This document shows positions 25,516-34,150 of a stretch of 64,000 bases of DNA, one piece after another (within the stretch, counting starts at the first letter, position 1; every line of letters starts with the position of its first letter). A program made the translations under genes and the position numbers. The notes beneath the pieces are model-generated. The model was given only the letters and a program-made list of their open reading frames with translations. It had not been told where the DNA came from and ran no database searches. This DNA is from Lutimaribacter saemankumensis (GTDB lineage Bacteria; Pseudomonadota; Alphaproteobacteria; Rhodobacterales; Rhodobacteraceae), in assembly GCF_900100005.1 (NCBI RefSeq), contig NZ_FNEB01000008.1, forward strand, positions 1-64,000, written 5' to 3'.

Positions 25516-27158
25516 GCGAACCGCGCGATATCCTTCTGAAAGTGCGCGATCTCAAGATCGGGGCGACGGTCTATCCGCCGGGTGAACGCCCGCACGATAT
25601 CGAGATCGTGCATGGCGTCAGTTTCGACCTGGAGCCGGGCCGCGTGCTGGGCCTGATCGGTGAATCCGGTGCGGGCAAGTCCACCATCGGGCTGGCATCG
25701 ATGGCCTATGGCCGTGGCGGTGTGCGCATCACCGGAGGTGAGGTCTGGGTCAACGGCCGCGACATCCTGAAAACCTCGCTTTCCGATCTGCGCAGCCTGC
25801 GCGGGGGCGAGGTGACCTATGTCAGCCAATCCGCCGCCGCCTCGTTCAACCCGGCCAAACCGATCATGGAACAGGTGACCGAGGCCGCAGTGCGCCACGG
25901 CAAGTTCACCCGCAAGCAGGCCGAGGAACGCGCCATCGCGCTGTTCGGCAAGCTGGGCCTGCCCAACCCCGAAACCATCGGGCGGCGGTATCCGCACCAG
26001 GTGTCGGGCGGGCAGTTGCAGCGCTGCATGACGGCGTTGGCCCTGTGCCCGGAACCCGATCTGGTGGTGTTCGACGAACCGACCACGGCGCTGGACGTGA
26101 CGACGCAGATCGACGTGTTGAAGGCGATCAAGGAAGCGATCCGCGATACCGGTGTCGCCGCGATCTATATCACGCACGATCTGGCGGTGGTGGCACAGGT
26201 CAGCGACGACATCATGGTGCTGAAGCTGGGCGACATGGTCGAATATGGCACCACCGACCAGATCATCAACAATCCGCAGGAAGACTACACCAAGGCGCTG
26301 GTCTCTGTCCGGTCGATCCGGCACGAGGAAAAGAAACCGACAGACGATCCGTTGCTGACGGTCGAGGGCGTCACCGCACGCTACAAGGGGACGAAATTCG
26401 ACGTGCTCAAGGACGTGAACGTCGAATTGCATCCCGGGCAGACCTTGGCCGTGGTTGGTGAAAGCGGGTCGGGGAAATCCACGCTGGCCCGTGCGATCAC
26501 TGGGTTGCTGCCGCCAAGCGCGGGGCAGATCACATTCGACGGGCATGTGTTGACGCCTAACCTGGCGACGCGCCCGCGAGAGGATCTGCGCGAACTTCAG
26601 ATGATATATCAGATGGCGGATGTCGCGATGAACCCGCGCCAGACCGTGGGCACGATCATCGGGCGGCCGCTGGAATTCTATTTCGGCCTGAAAGGTGCCG
26701 AGAAACGCCGCCGCGTTCAGGAATTGCTGGACGAGATCGAAATGGGCGATGGGTTCATCGACCGCTATCCCGCCGAGTTGTCGGGCGGGCAAAAGCAGCG
26801 CGTCTGCATCGCCCGTGCGCTGGCCGCCAAACCCAAGCTGATCATCTGCGACGAAGTGACTTCGGCGCTCGATCCGCTGGTAGCGGACGGTATCCTGAAG
26901 CTGCTGCTGCAGCTTCAGAAAATCGAGAACGTGGCCTACCTGTTCATCACGCATGACCTGGCCACGGTGCGGGCCATCGCGGACAGTATCGCGGTGATGT
27001 ATCAGGGACAGGTCGTCCGCTACGGGCCGAAAAGCCAGGTTCTGAGCCCGCCGTTCGACGACTACACCGACCTGCTGCTGAGCTCGGTTCCCGAGATGCG
27101 CCTGGGTTGGCTGGAAGACGTGATCGCCAACCGCAAAATGGAAAGCGCGGGGAACTGA
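25512..27158 (+). CDS. peptide ABC transporter, fused ATP-binding protein (DppD-DppF)
   Basis: 548 aa with two complete ABC cassettes. The first (about 10-260) has GESGAGKST, signature VSGGQLQR and LVVFDEPTTALDV; the second (about 285-525) has GESGSGKST, LSGGQKQR and LIICDEVTSALDPLV. The two ATPases are separate proteins in E. coli Dpp. In the second Walker B the Glu is retained but the usual P is V (CDEVTSALD), which is common in DppF. The stop codon lies within a GC hairpin. Confidence 0.93.
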   Translation: MSEPRDILLKVRDLKIGATVYPPGERPHDIEIVHGVSFDLEPGRVLGLIGESGAGKSTIGLASMAYGRGGVRITGGEVWVNGRDILKTSLSDLRSLRGGEVTYVSQSAAASFNPAKPIMEQVTEAAVRHGKFTRKQAEERAIALFGKLGLPNPETIGRRYPHQVSGGQLQRCMTALALCPEPDLVVFDEPTTALDVTTQIDVLKAIKEAIRDTGVAAIYITHDLAVVAQVSDDIMVLKLGDMVEYGTTDQIINNPQEDYTKALVSVRSIRHEEKKPTDDPLLTVEGVTARYKGTKFDVLKDVNVELHPGQTLAVVGESGSGKSTLARAITGLLPPSAGQITFDGHVLTPNLATRPREDLRELQMIYQMADVAMNPRQTVGTIIGRPLEFYFGLKGAEKRRRVQELLDEIEMGDGFIDRYPAELSGGQKQRVCIARALAAKPKLIICDEVTSALDPLVADGILKLLLQLQKIENVAYLFITHDLATVRAIADSIAVMYQGQVVRYGPKSQVLSPPFDDYTDLLLSSVPEMRLGWLEDVIANRKMESAGN

Positions 27159-27167
27159 CCCCCGCGC
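27145..27167. terminator. GC hairpin at the end of the peptide-transporter operon
   Basis: GCGCGGGG-AACTGAC-CCCCGCGC includes the stop codon of the ATPase gene and lies before the convergent hydrolase gene end. Without a T-run it may act as a shared transcript end or stability hairpin. Confidence 0.5.
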
Positions 27168-27173
27168 CCGGCT

Positions 27174-27908
27174 TCAGCCGTCCAGCCGTTCGGACAGAAA
27201 ACTTGCGAAGCTCTGCCAGCTTTGCGTGTCGGCGCGTTCCTGGTAGCGCTGCGAGCCGAAGACGGTAAAGGCATGCGGCGCGCCCGAATAGACCTCGATC
27301 CGGTATGTTACGCCGGCGGCCTCGAGCTCGGACGACAGGTCCGCCACGTCCTGCATCGTGATCGACGTGTCGGCACCGCCATGCAGCACCAGAACGGGCG
27401 GTTCGTCGCCGCTCCATGATTGTCCTTCGGGTGTCGAAAGCCCGCCGTGGAAGGTGGCATAGCCGGCTGCCTGCGGGCCCATGTCGCCGCGGGCCATTTC
27501 CAGTGTCACGGCACCGCCAAAGCAATAGCCCATCACCACCACGTCCGTTGCCGTGGATTGCCCGCGCGCCTGTTCCAGCCCGGCCGCGGCAAGCGCACGC
27601 ATCCGGGCCCGGTCACCATACAGCGCGCCTGTCGCCGCGCGGCGGTGTTCGACTGTCTGGGTGGGTGTGCCGTTGCCGAACATGTCGATTGCGAACGCGT
27701 CATAGCCCATGTCGGCCAACATGTCGGCGCGCCGTTTTTCATAATCGGTCAGCCCGTCCCAATCGTGCACGATCAGGACCAGCCCCTTGGGGGCGTCCGC
27801 GGCGGCGAAGTAGCCGGTGAACGACTGTCCGTCCACTTCGTAAGGCACATCCTGTGCCAGCGCGGGCTGGGCCATCAGGATCGATAGGGCAAGGATTGCG
27901 CGTTTCAT
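27174..27908 (-). CDS. secreted dienelactone hydrolase family protein
   Basis: 244 aa. The ATG at 27908 is preceded by AGGAGG, and residues 1-18 form a Sec signal (cleavage after ALA-Q). The alpha/beta-hydrolase core has the DLH-type nucleophile GYCFGG with a Cys in place of Ser, HDWDGLTDYEKRRADMLA near the N-terminus, and C-terminal GAPHAFTVFG with the active-site His. Asp in LHGGADTSI completes a Cys-Asp-His triad. Periplasmic location is unusual for true dienelactone hydrolases, so the substrate is unknown. Confidence 0.88.
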   Translation of the reverse strand: MKRAILALSILMAQPALAQDVPYEVDGQSFTGYFAAADAPKGLVLIVHDWDGLTDYEKRRADMLADMGYDAFAIDMFGNGTPTQTVEHRRAATGALYGDRARMRALAAAGLEQARGQSTATDVVVMGYCFGGAVTLEMARGDMGPQAAGYATFHGGLSTPEGQSWSGDEPPVLVLHGGADTSITMQDVADLSSELEAAGVTYRIEVYSGAPHAFTVFGSQRYQERADTQSWQSFASFLSERLDG

Positions 27909-28012
27909 CGGAACCTCCTTTTCTTGTCGGTCCGACGAAAACATGACGCAATACCGCGCCGCGTCCAGTTTCACGGCTTGCACAGACCGGCGCGGTGACG
28001 CAGGTTTGCGGA

Positions 28013-28849
28013 ATGAAACGCAAGCTTCTTCTGATCATTCTCGACGGTGTGCCGCTGCGCAACTGGACCCGGCTTTTCGGCAACCTTGAAGGCTGGGTGC
28101 AATCGGGTGAGGCGCGCCGCTGGACGATGCGGTCGGTCTTGCCGTCGATCTCGGCCTCTTGCTATGCCTCGATCCACACGGGCCTTACCCCGCAGGACCA
28201 TGGCTGCACGGGCAACGGCAACGTGTACTTTCTGGACAAACCGGATATCTTTTCACAGGTCCGCGCGGCAGGCGGCGTGACGGGGGCGGTTGCCCATTCC
28301 TTCTGGTCCGAGTTCTTCAACCGCGCACCGTTCGATTTCGTGCGCGATATCGAATATGACGAGCCCGACAGCGCCACGATCAATCACGGCCGGTTCCACA
28401 CGATGACGGGATATGGGTTGATCAACCAGATGACGCCCAGCGATGTCGATCTGTTTGCCACACTGACCAGCCTGTGTGCGCGGTTCGGGCTGGATTACGG
28501 GCTGCTGCACACCTGCACGCTGGACAGCATGGGGCACCGCTTTTTTCACGAAAGCCAGGAAATGGATCATGCCTGCGCCGTGATGGACGAGATGCTGGCC
28601 CCGTTCATTCCGAAATGGCGGGCGATGGGATACGAGGTGATCGTCACCGCGGATCACGGACAGGATGCGCGCGGCCATCACGGCGGGCAGGATCCTTTGC
28701 AGCAGGATTTTGCGCTGTATTACTTTGGTGATGCCGAAGGGCCTCCGGCGGATGCGGTGCTGGACCAGTTGCAGCTTGCGCCGACGATCCTGCGTTTGCT
28801 GGGCGCGCCCATTCCCGGCACCATGCAGGCCAAGCCGTTTCTGGGGTGA
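28013..28849 (+). CDS. alkaline phosphatase-superfamily protein (nucleotide pyrophosphatase/phosphodiesterase-like)
   Basis: 278 aa from the ATG at 28013 (an in-frame ATG at 27995 is possible). The metal and active-site pattern of the superfamily is visible: LLLIILDGVP at the start, SVLPSISASCYASIHTG with the nucleophile Ser/Thr, DSMGHRFFHES, and VTADHGQDARGHHGG. There is no signal peptide, so it is likely cytoplasmic. Substrate unknown. It is divergent from the dienelactone-hydrolase-like gene. Confidence 0.8.
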   Translation: MKRKLLLIILDGVPLRNWTRLFGNLEGWVQSGEARRWTMRSVLPSISASCYASIHTGLTPQDHGCTGNGNVYFLDKPDIFSQVRAAGGVTGAVAHSFWSEFFNRAPFDFVRDIEYDEPDSATINHGRFHTMTGYGLINQMTPSDVDLFATLTSLCARFGLDYGLLHTCTLDSMGHRFFHESQEMDHACAVMDEMLAPFIPKWRAMGYEVIVTADHGQDARGHHGGQDPLQQDFALYYFGDAEGPPADAVLDQLQLAPTILRLLGAPIPGTMQAKPFLG

Positions 28850-29029
28850 TCGGCCGCAGGTTTGGTCACCGCGGATGTCCGGGCCAGGTGCAAGGCAACG
28901 ATCTTTGCCGCGATGGCAAGGTCATGGACAATCTGCGGAAGGGGCGGAAAACCATGCTGCACTATCCGGTGAAACCGCTTAATAACGCCCTTGGGGCACT
29001 ACGCGAACCCTGACGAAAGGGGGACTCCG

Positions 29030-29386
29030 ATGTTCGCAAGGATACGGTTCTTACTGGTTTCCATCGTTCTGCTTGGGGCTGTCGCCATGGTCACCGCGCC
29101 GGGGCAGGGGGCTGGCGAACTCAAGCTGCGCGCCGCTTTGGAGCAGCAACTGACCACGACCGGTCTGTCGCAGGTCGATGCGCCTTTGGGCAAGGTGGCC
29201 TTGGCGGCCTGCAAGCTTGATCCCGACGCATGCTATGAGGTGGTACGTGAACAGATCGAAACGCGTTACGAGCACCATGTGATCTATAGCGTCTATTCGG
29301 TTCAGGGGCTTGGAAAGTCGGCAACCTGCTACGGCGCGTTCACGCAGTATTTCTGCCCGGGCGGGCTGGTCGAACTGGGCGGCTAG
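29030..29386 (+). CDS. small exported hypothetical protein
   Basis: 118 aa. The N-terminal 27 residues (MFARIRFLLVSIVLLGAVAM...) are a Sec signal or membrane anchor. The mature part has five cysteines, including AACKLDPDACYEVV and TCYGAFTQYFCPGG, suggesting disulfides in the periplasm. GGGGG lies upstream of the start. I do not recognise the family. Confidence 0.55.
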   Translation: MFARIRFLLVSIVLLGAVAMVTAPGQGAGELKLRAALEQQLTTTGLSQVDAPLGKVALAACKLDPDACYEVVREQIETRYEHHVIYSVYSVQGLGKSATCYGAFTQYFCPGGLVELGG

Positions 29387-29393
29387 TCGCCGC

Positions 29394-29831
29394 TCAATAT
29401 TCCATCCAGATGGTCACGGGGCCATCGTTCAGCAACTCGACCTTCATGTCCGCGCCAAACCGTCCTTTCTGGACGGGTACGCCTTCGGCTGACAGGCGGT
29501 CGGCGAAATATTCGTAGAGCCGCTCGCCCTCGTCCGGGCTGGCGGCGGCGGAAAAGCCCGGCCTGTTCCCGCGCGAGGTATCCGCTGCCAGCGTGAACTG
29601 GCTGACGACTAGGGCCGAACCGCCGATGTCACGCACGGACAGGTTCATCTTGGCGGCCTCGTCCTTGAAGATGCGCAGCTTTGCGATCTTGGCGGCCAGC
29701 GTGTCGGCCTGCGCCTGGGTGTCGCCCTCCATCGCGCAGATCAGTATCAAAAGCCCGGGGCCGGTTTGGCCGATCGTTTCACCGTCGACGGTCACGCTGG
29801 CGTGCGACACCCTTTGCAGCAAGGCCCGCAT
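29394..29831 (-). CDS. dtd: D-aminoacyl-tRNA deacylase
   Basis: 145 aa. [18 protein letters not shown], the [18 protein letters not shown] motif and C-terminal [11 protein letters not shown] (cis Gly-Pro motif) are diagnostic of DTD, which hydrolyses D-aminoacyl- and mischarged glycyl-tRNAs in the cytoplasm. The start overlaps the purK stop (TAATG) with GGAGG upstream. Confidence 0.96.
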   Translation of the reverse strand: MRALLQRVSHASVTVDGETIGQTGPGLLILICAMEGDTQAQADTLAAKIAKLRIFKDEAAKMNLSVRDIGGSALVVSQFTLAADTSRGNRPGFSAAASPDEGERLYEYFADRLSAEGVPVQKGRFGADMKVELLNDGPVTIWMEY

Positions 29832-30907
29832 TATGCCTCCCTCGGCTTGACGCGGTTGACATGGCCCATCTTGCGGCCGGGTTTGCAATCTGCCTTTCCG
29901 TAAAGGTGCAGCGCCGCGTGCGGTTCGCGCGCGATCTGCGGCACACGGTCGATGTCGTCGCCGATCAGATTCTCCATGATCACGTCAGAATGGCGCGTGC
30001 CATCGCCGAGCGGCCAGCCCGCGACGGCGCGAATATGCTGCTCGAACTGATCGACGGCGCAGCCGTTCTGCGTCCAGTGGCCGGAATTGTGAACACGGGG
30101 CGCGATCTCGTTGACGATCAGGCCACCCGGCGTGACGAAAAGCTCCACCCCCATCACGCCCACGTAATCGAGAGCGTTGAGGATTCTTGCCGCAAGAAGA
30201 ACCGCATCGGTGCGCTGGGCCGCGGTCAGCCGGGCAGGCACGGTCGTCGTGCGGAGGATGCCCTCGCGATGCACGTTTTCGCCCGGATCGAAACAGGCAA
30301 CGGCCCCGTCGGTGCCACGCGCCGCGATCACGGATACCTCGTGGCTGAAATCGACGAACCCTTCCAGGATCGCGGGCGCGCCCGCCATGTCGGCGATGGC
30401 CTGTTCGGCATCCGCAGGCGTCATTATGCGGGCCTGTCCCTTGCCGTCGTACCCGAAACGGCGGGTTTTCAGGATCGCGGGCGTTCCGATCCGGCCGATT
30501 GCACCGGTCAGGTCATCGGCCGTATCCACGGCGGCATAGGGTGCGGTTGCCAGCCCCAGGCCCGACAGGAAATCCTTTTCCGTCATCCTGTCCTGGCTCA
30601 CGCGCAGGGCCTCGCGGCCTGGGCGGATCGGGCGGATGGTTTCAAGGATATCAAGGGCCGAGGTCGGGATATTTTCGAATTCGTAGGTGACGACATCAAC
30701 GGCTTTGGCAAAGGCGCGCAGGGCGTCTTCATCGTCGTAATCGGCCTTGAAGTGGTAGTTCGACACATGGCTTCCCGGGCAATCCCCGCCGGGTTCGAAC
30801 ACGCATGTCTTGAATCCAAGCCGGCTCGCCGCGACCGACAGCATGCGCCCGAGCTGGCCGCCGCCCAATATACCGATCGTCGCGCCGGTGGTCAGCGGAT
30901 CAGTCAT
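29831..30907 (-). CDS. purK: 5-(carboxyamino)imidazole ribonucleotide synthase
   Basis: 358 aa ATP-grasp enzyme of purine synthesis, converting AIR and bicarbonate to N5-CAIR. It has [47 protein letters not shown], and [14 protein letters not shown]. The ATG at 30907 lies inside the end of purE (8-bp overlap); a longer frame upstream is purE in another frame. Co-transcribed with purE and probably dtd. Confidence 0.97.
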   Translation of the reverse strand: MTDPLTTGATIGILGGGQLGRMLSVAASRLGFKTCVFEPGGDCPGSHVSNYHFKADYDDEDALRAFAKAVDVVTYEFENIPTSALDILETIRPIRPGREALRVSQDRMTEKDFLSGLGLATAPYAAVDTADDLTGAIGRIGTPAILKTRRFGYDGKGQARIMTPADAEQAIADMAGAPAILEGFVDFSHEVSVIAARGTDGAVACFDPGENVHREGILRTTTVPARLTAAQRTDAVLLAARILNALDYVGVMGVELFVTPGGLIVNEIAPRVHNSGHWTQNGCAVDQFEQHIRAVAGWPLGDGTRHSDVIMENLIGDDIDRVPQIAREPHAALHLYGKADCKPGRKMGHVNRVKPREA

Positions 30908-31388
30908 CGGTCGGCACCTCGGGGATAGATGCGGACAATGCTGCGCGCCATGCGTCGAGCCTTTCGGCAAGCGCCGTGTCATGCATGGCCAGCATCTGCG
31001 CGGCCAGAAGGCCCGCGTTCTTGGCCCCTGCGCCGCCGATGGCCATCGTGGCCACGGGATAGCCACGCGGCATCTGCAAGATGGAATACAGGCTGTCGAC
31101 ACCCGACAACGCCTTGGTCTGCACAGGTACGCCGATCACCGGAACACGCGTCTTCGACGCCATCATGCCCGGCAGATGCGCCGCGCCGCCCGCGCCTGCG
31201 ATGATCACCTGCAGCCCGCGGTCGACCGCGGTCTTGCCATAGTCCCACAGACGGTCGGGGGTGCGGTGTGCGGACACGATCCGCGCCTCGTAAGGGACGC
31301 CAAGTTCATCCAGAACATCGGCGGCTTCCTTCATTGTGGGCCAGTCCGACTGACTGCCCATGATGATCCCGACCTTTGTTTCAGCCAT
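30900..31388 (-). CDS. purE: 5-(carboxyamino)imidazole ribonucleotide mutase
   Basis: 162 aa class I Pur[49 protein letters not shown] and [21 protein letters not shown]. Converts N5-CAIR to CAIR. The start MAETKVG at 31388 is chosen over an upstream in-frame ATG (31421), giving the usual family length. Confidence 0.97.
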   Translation of the reverse strand: MAETKVGIIMGSQSDWPTMKEAADVLDELGVPYEARIVSAHRTPDRLWDYGKTAVDRGLQVIIAGAGGAAHLPGMMASKTRVPVIGVPVQTKALSGVDSLYSILQMPRGYPVATMAIGGAGAKNAGLLAAQMLAMHDTALAERLDAWRAALSASIPEVPTDD

Positions 31389-31439
31389 GTTTCCGCCTCT
31401 TCGCCTGTCTGAGTGGCGCACTATACGAAAGGCGCGCGC

Positions 31440-31676
31440 TTAGGCAATGATATCCGGCGTCAGCCGATCCTCGATCAGGGCAATGCGGTCTTTGAGCAGC
31501 AGTTTCTTCTTTTTCAGCCGCTGGAGCGTCAGTTGATCCGCCGTGCCACGCTCCTGCAGGGCGCGGATCGCATCGTCCAGATCGCGATGTTCGCGGCGGA
31601 ATACTTCCAATTCCACGCGCAGCACCTCGTCGGTTTTCATCGCAAGGTCGCGGGCGAAATCCGATTGTGCGTTCAT
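31440..31676 (-). CDS. YdcH/DUF465 family protein
   Basis: 78 aa, almost entirely helical and charged: a central heptad-like region (HRDLDDAIRALQERGTADQLTLQRLKKKKLLLKDRIALIEDRL) typical of DUF465. Function unknown; such proteins are small coiled-coil cytoplasmic proteins. The frame is open far upstream, but MNAQSDFARDLAMK at 31676 fits the family start. Confidence 0.85.
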   Translation of the reverse strand: MNAQSDFARDLAMKTDEVLRVELEVFRREHRDLDDAIRALQERGTADQLTLQRLKKKKLLLKDRIALIEDRLTPDIIA

Positions 31677-31838
31677 GATGGCTGATTCCGTGCTTGGATG
31701 GCGTCCCTTAACATACTGAAATTGCGGATTTTCGCAAAGGCCTTGCGCGGGCGCGGGCAAGTGCCCATATTTTTGCGACGGACCATCGCCGAAACAGGGG
31801 TGGCCGGACAGGACTGTCGCTTTGATAAGGACGTGTCG

Positions 31839-32252
31839 ATGACAAAGCTTACACTCGGGTCGCACCCGTATCTTCTGGGCTTCGAACAGCTCGAGCGGTT
31901 GCTGGAACGCAATGCGAAATCCGGCAACGAAGGTTACCCACCTTTCAACATCGAACAGACGTCGGACCATTCCTACCGCATCACGCTGGCGGTGGCCGGA
32001 TTTGCCGAACAGGATCTGAGCATTACCGTCGAAGACAGGCAGTTGGTGATCCGCGGCCGCCAGGGCGATGACGGCCCGGACCGCGTGTTCCTGCATCGCG
32101 GTATTGCCGCGCGACAGTTCCAGCGCAGTTTCGTGCTGGCCGACGGTGTCGAAGTGGGCGATGCGATCATGGAAAACGGCCTGCTGCATATCGACCTGAC
32201 CCGCGCGCAGCCCGAAACCGTGGTGCAGACGATCAAGATCAAAAGGGGGTAA
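31839..32252 (+). CDS. small heat shock protein, Hsp20/IbpA family
   Basis: 137 aa alpha-crystallin-type holdase. It has an N-terminal LTLGSHPYLLGFEQLERLLE, the crystallin domain with YPPFNIEQTSDHSYRITLAVAGF (about 35-57) through HRGIAARQFQRSFVLADGV, and GLLHIDLTR. AAGGA lies upstream of the ATG. The upstream region is shared divergently with the DUF465 gene. A DUF1150 gene follows, a pairing typical of alphaproteobacteria. Confidence 0.94.
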   Translation: MTKLTLGSHPYLLGFEQLERLLERNAKSGNEGYPPFNIEQTSDHSYRITLAVAGFAEQDLSITVEDRQLVIRGRQGDDGPDRVFLHRGIAARQFQRSFVLADGVEVGDAIMENGLLHIDLTRAQPETVVQTIKIKRG

Positions 32253-32258
32253 GCGAAA

Positions 32259-32486
32259 ATGGATGTGAAATACGATTTCGGCGACGGCGTTGAAAACCGC
32301 ATCGTTTATGTGCGGCCCGTGAAGGTGGCCGATCTTCCCGACGAGGTGCAGGCCCAGGTCGGCAGCGCCAAGACGCTTTACGCCGTGCATGACGCGAACG
32401 GCCAGCAACTTGCGCTGGTCAAGGATCGCCGCCTGGCCTTTGTGCTGGCCCGCCAGCACGATCTTTCGCCGGTTACGGTGCACTAA
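32259..32486 (+). CDS. DUF1150 family protein
   Basis: 75 aa: MDVKYDFGDGVENRIVYVRP, then VADLPDEV and LAFVLARQHDLSPVTVH, matching the alphaproteobacterial DUF1150 family. It is 6 bases after hsp20 and almost certainly co-transcribed. Function unknown; a chaperone-related role is suggested only by the linkage. Confidence 0.9.
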   Translation: MDVKYDFGDGVENRIVYVRPVKVADLPDEVQAQVGSAKTLYAVHDANGQQLALVKDRRLAFVLARQHDLSPVTVH

Positions 32487-32561
32487 GGCTTGCGCGGCGG
32501 ACTTGCCGCCGCGTCAAAGGCCTGCCAATCTTGCGCCCGAGGCGCGGGAAAGGTCAGGCCG

Positions 32562-33530
32562 ATGTTCACCGAAAAAGAATTGTCCGAGGCGCAGGCGCTT
32601 GTTGCGCGGCAAATGTCCGCGACACCCGCACATGACTGGCCGCTGCTGGCGCAGGCCCTGGGTACGGATGTTGTCGTCAAGCATGAGAACCACGCGCCCA
32701 CGGGGGCGTTCAAGGTTCGCGGCGGCATCACATTCATCGACTGGTTGAAGCGCGCCCATCCCGAAATGCGGGGGGTCGTCACAGCCACGCGCGGCAATCA
32801 CGGCCAAAGCCAGGCCCGCGCGGCCGTGGCGGCGGGGCTTGAGGCGCATATTGTCGTGCCGCATGGCAATTCGGTCGAAAAGAACGCGGCCATGCGGGCC
32901 TATGGCGCAAACCTGATCGAACATGGCGATGATTTCGACACGGCCCGTGAACTGGCCATGGAAATGGCCGAAACGCAGCCGCTTTATCCCGTGCCGCCCT
33001 TTCACAAGGAGCTGGTAAGGGGCGTTTCCACCTACGGCTATGAGCTGTTTTCCGAACATCCCGACCTGGATGTCGTTTATGTCCCGATCGGTTGCGGTTC
33101 AGGGATTTGCGGCACGATCGCCGCGCGCGATGCGCTGGGCGCCAGGGCAAGGATCGTGGGCGTGGTGTCGGAACATGCGCAAACCGCCAAGCTGTCGGTC
33201 GAATCCGGTGCAATGGTGGAAACCGATAGCGCCCGAACCTTTGCTGACGGAATGGCCGTGCGGGTGCCTGTGGCGGCGGCCCTTGAAATCTATTCCGAAG
33301 GCGCGGATCACATCGGCACCGTCACCGAAGAGGAAATAGCCGAGGCGATCCGCCTTTATTTCAGGGCGACGCACAATCTGGCCGAAGGGGCAGGGGCCGC
33401 GCCCCTGGCCCTTGCAATGAAGGAAAAGGAGCAAAATGCCGGTCTGAAAGTCGGCGTGATCCTTTCCGGCGGCAACATCGACACCGCGTGGTTCTCGACC
33501 GTTCTGCAGGGGCAGGTGCCACCAGTGTGA
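32562..33530 (+). CDS. threonine dehydratase-like PLP enzyme
   Basis: 322 aa fold-type II PLP enzyme (serine/threonine dehydratase or serine racemase family). The PLP Lys is in TGAFKVRGG (Lys51), the Asn-containing loop is TRGNHGQSQ (about 76-84), and the phosphate-binding loop is GCGSG (177-181). There is no C-terminal ACT domain, so it is the catabolic-type length. The start at 32562 is chosen from homology; the frame extends slightly upstream. Substrate could be threonine, serine or beta-hydroxyaspartate. Confidence 0.9.
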   Translation: MFTEKELSEAQALVARQMSATPAHDWPLLAQALGTDVVVKHENHAPTGAFKVRGGITFIDWLKRAHPEMRGVVTATRGNHGQSQARAAVAAGLEAHIVVPHGNSVEKNAAMRAYGANLIEHGDDFDTARELAMEMAETQPLYPVPPFHKELVRGVSTYGYELFSEHPDLDVVYVPIGCGSGICGTIAARDALGARARIVGVVSEHAQTAKLSVESGAMVETDSARTFADGMAVRVPVAAALEIYSEGADHIGTVTEEEIAEAIRLYFRATHNLAEGAGAAPLALAMKEKEQNAGLKVGVILSGGNIDTAWFSTVLQGQVPPV

Positions 33531-33597
33531 AATCAGGCGACGGAAGCGCCGCCGTTCAACGTAAAAATCAATATAGACGTCAGCATATGAGATCGCC

Positions 33598-34086
33598 ATG
33601 TCACAGGACTCCGTACGTTACTCATCCCTCCAGATCGCTCTTCACTGGGGAATCTTCCTGCTATTCGCAGTAAACTATGTGGTTTCCGACGGGATGGGGC
33701 GCGCGTTGCGCACCAAGCTTGAAGGTGGTGAGCCGGACCAGTTCGCCGCCTTGATCCATCCCCCTGTCGGGTTGGCGATCCTGGCCCTTGCCGTGATCCG
33801 TATCTTCGTGCGCCTACGCCAGGGGGCGCCTGAGTTGCCGCCAGCCAAGCCGCTCATGAACCAGGTGGCAAAGCTGGGCCATCTCGCGCTGTACCTGCTG
33901 CTTGTCGCGGTGCCCCTGTCCGGGATCGCGGCGTGGGGCCTGGGCATCCGTGACGCCGGTGAAGTGCACGAAGTGCTCGTGAACCTGGCCGTTCTGGTCA
34001 TCGTCGGACATGCCGCCGCGGCGATCTATCACCATTTCGTTCTGAAAGACGGGTTGATGGACAGGATCCGGCCGGCCCGCCGCTGA
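33598..34086 (+). CDS. cytochrome b561 family protein
   Basis: 162 aa with four transmembrane helices and heme-ligand-type His residues in helix 1 (SSLQIALHWGIF), the ALIHPPVGLAILALAVIRI segment, KLGHLALYLLLVAVPLSG and IVGHAAAAIYHHFVLKDG. These proteins move electrons between ubiquinol and periplasmic acceptors such as superoxide. It ends in a strong terminator. Confidence 0.92.
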   Translation: MSQDSVRYSSLQIALHWGIFLLFAVNYVVSDGMGRALRTKLEGGEPDQFAALIHPPVGLAILALAVIRIFVRLRQGAPELPPAKPLMNQVAKLGHLALYLLLVAVPLSGIAAWGLGIRDAGEVHEVLVNLAVLVIVGHAAAAIYHHFVLKDGLMDRIRPARR

Positions 34087-34104
34087 CACAGGTATCCAAA
34101 AAAG

Positions 34105-34130
34105 AAAGCCCGGTCGAAAGACCGGGCTTT
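34105..34130. terminator. rho-independent terminator after cytochrome b561
   Basis: AAAGCCCGGTC-GAAA-GACCGGGCTTT is an 11-bp stem with a stable GAAA tetraloop and flanking A/T runs. It lies between convergent genes (cytochrome b561 and sat/cysC) and can serve both. Confidence 0.92.
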
Positions 34131-34150
34131 TTCGTTTGCCTTGTCTGCGA

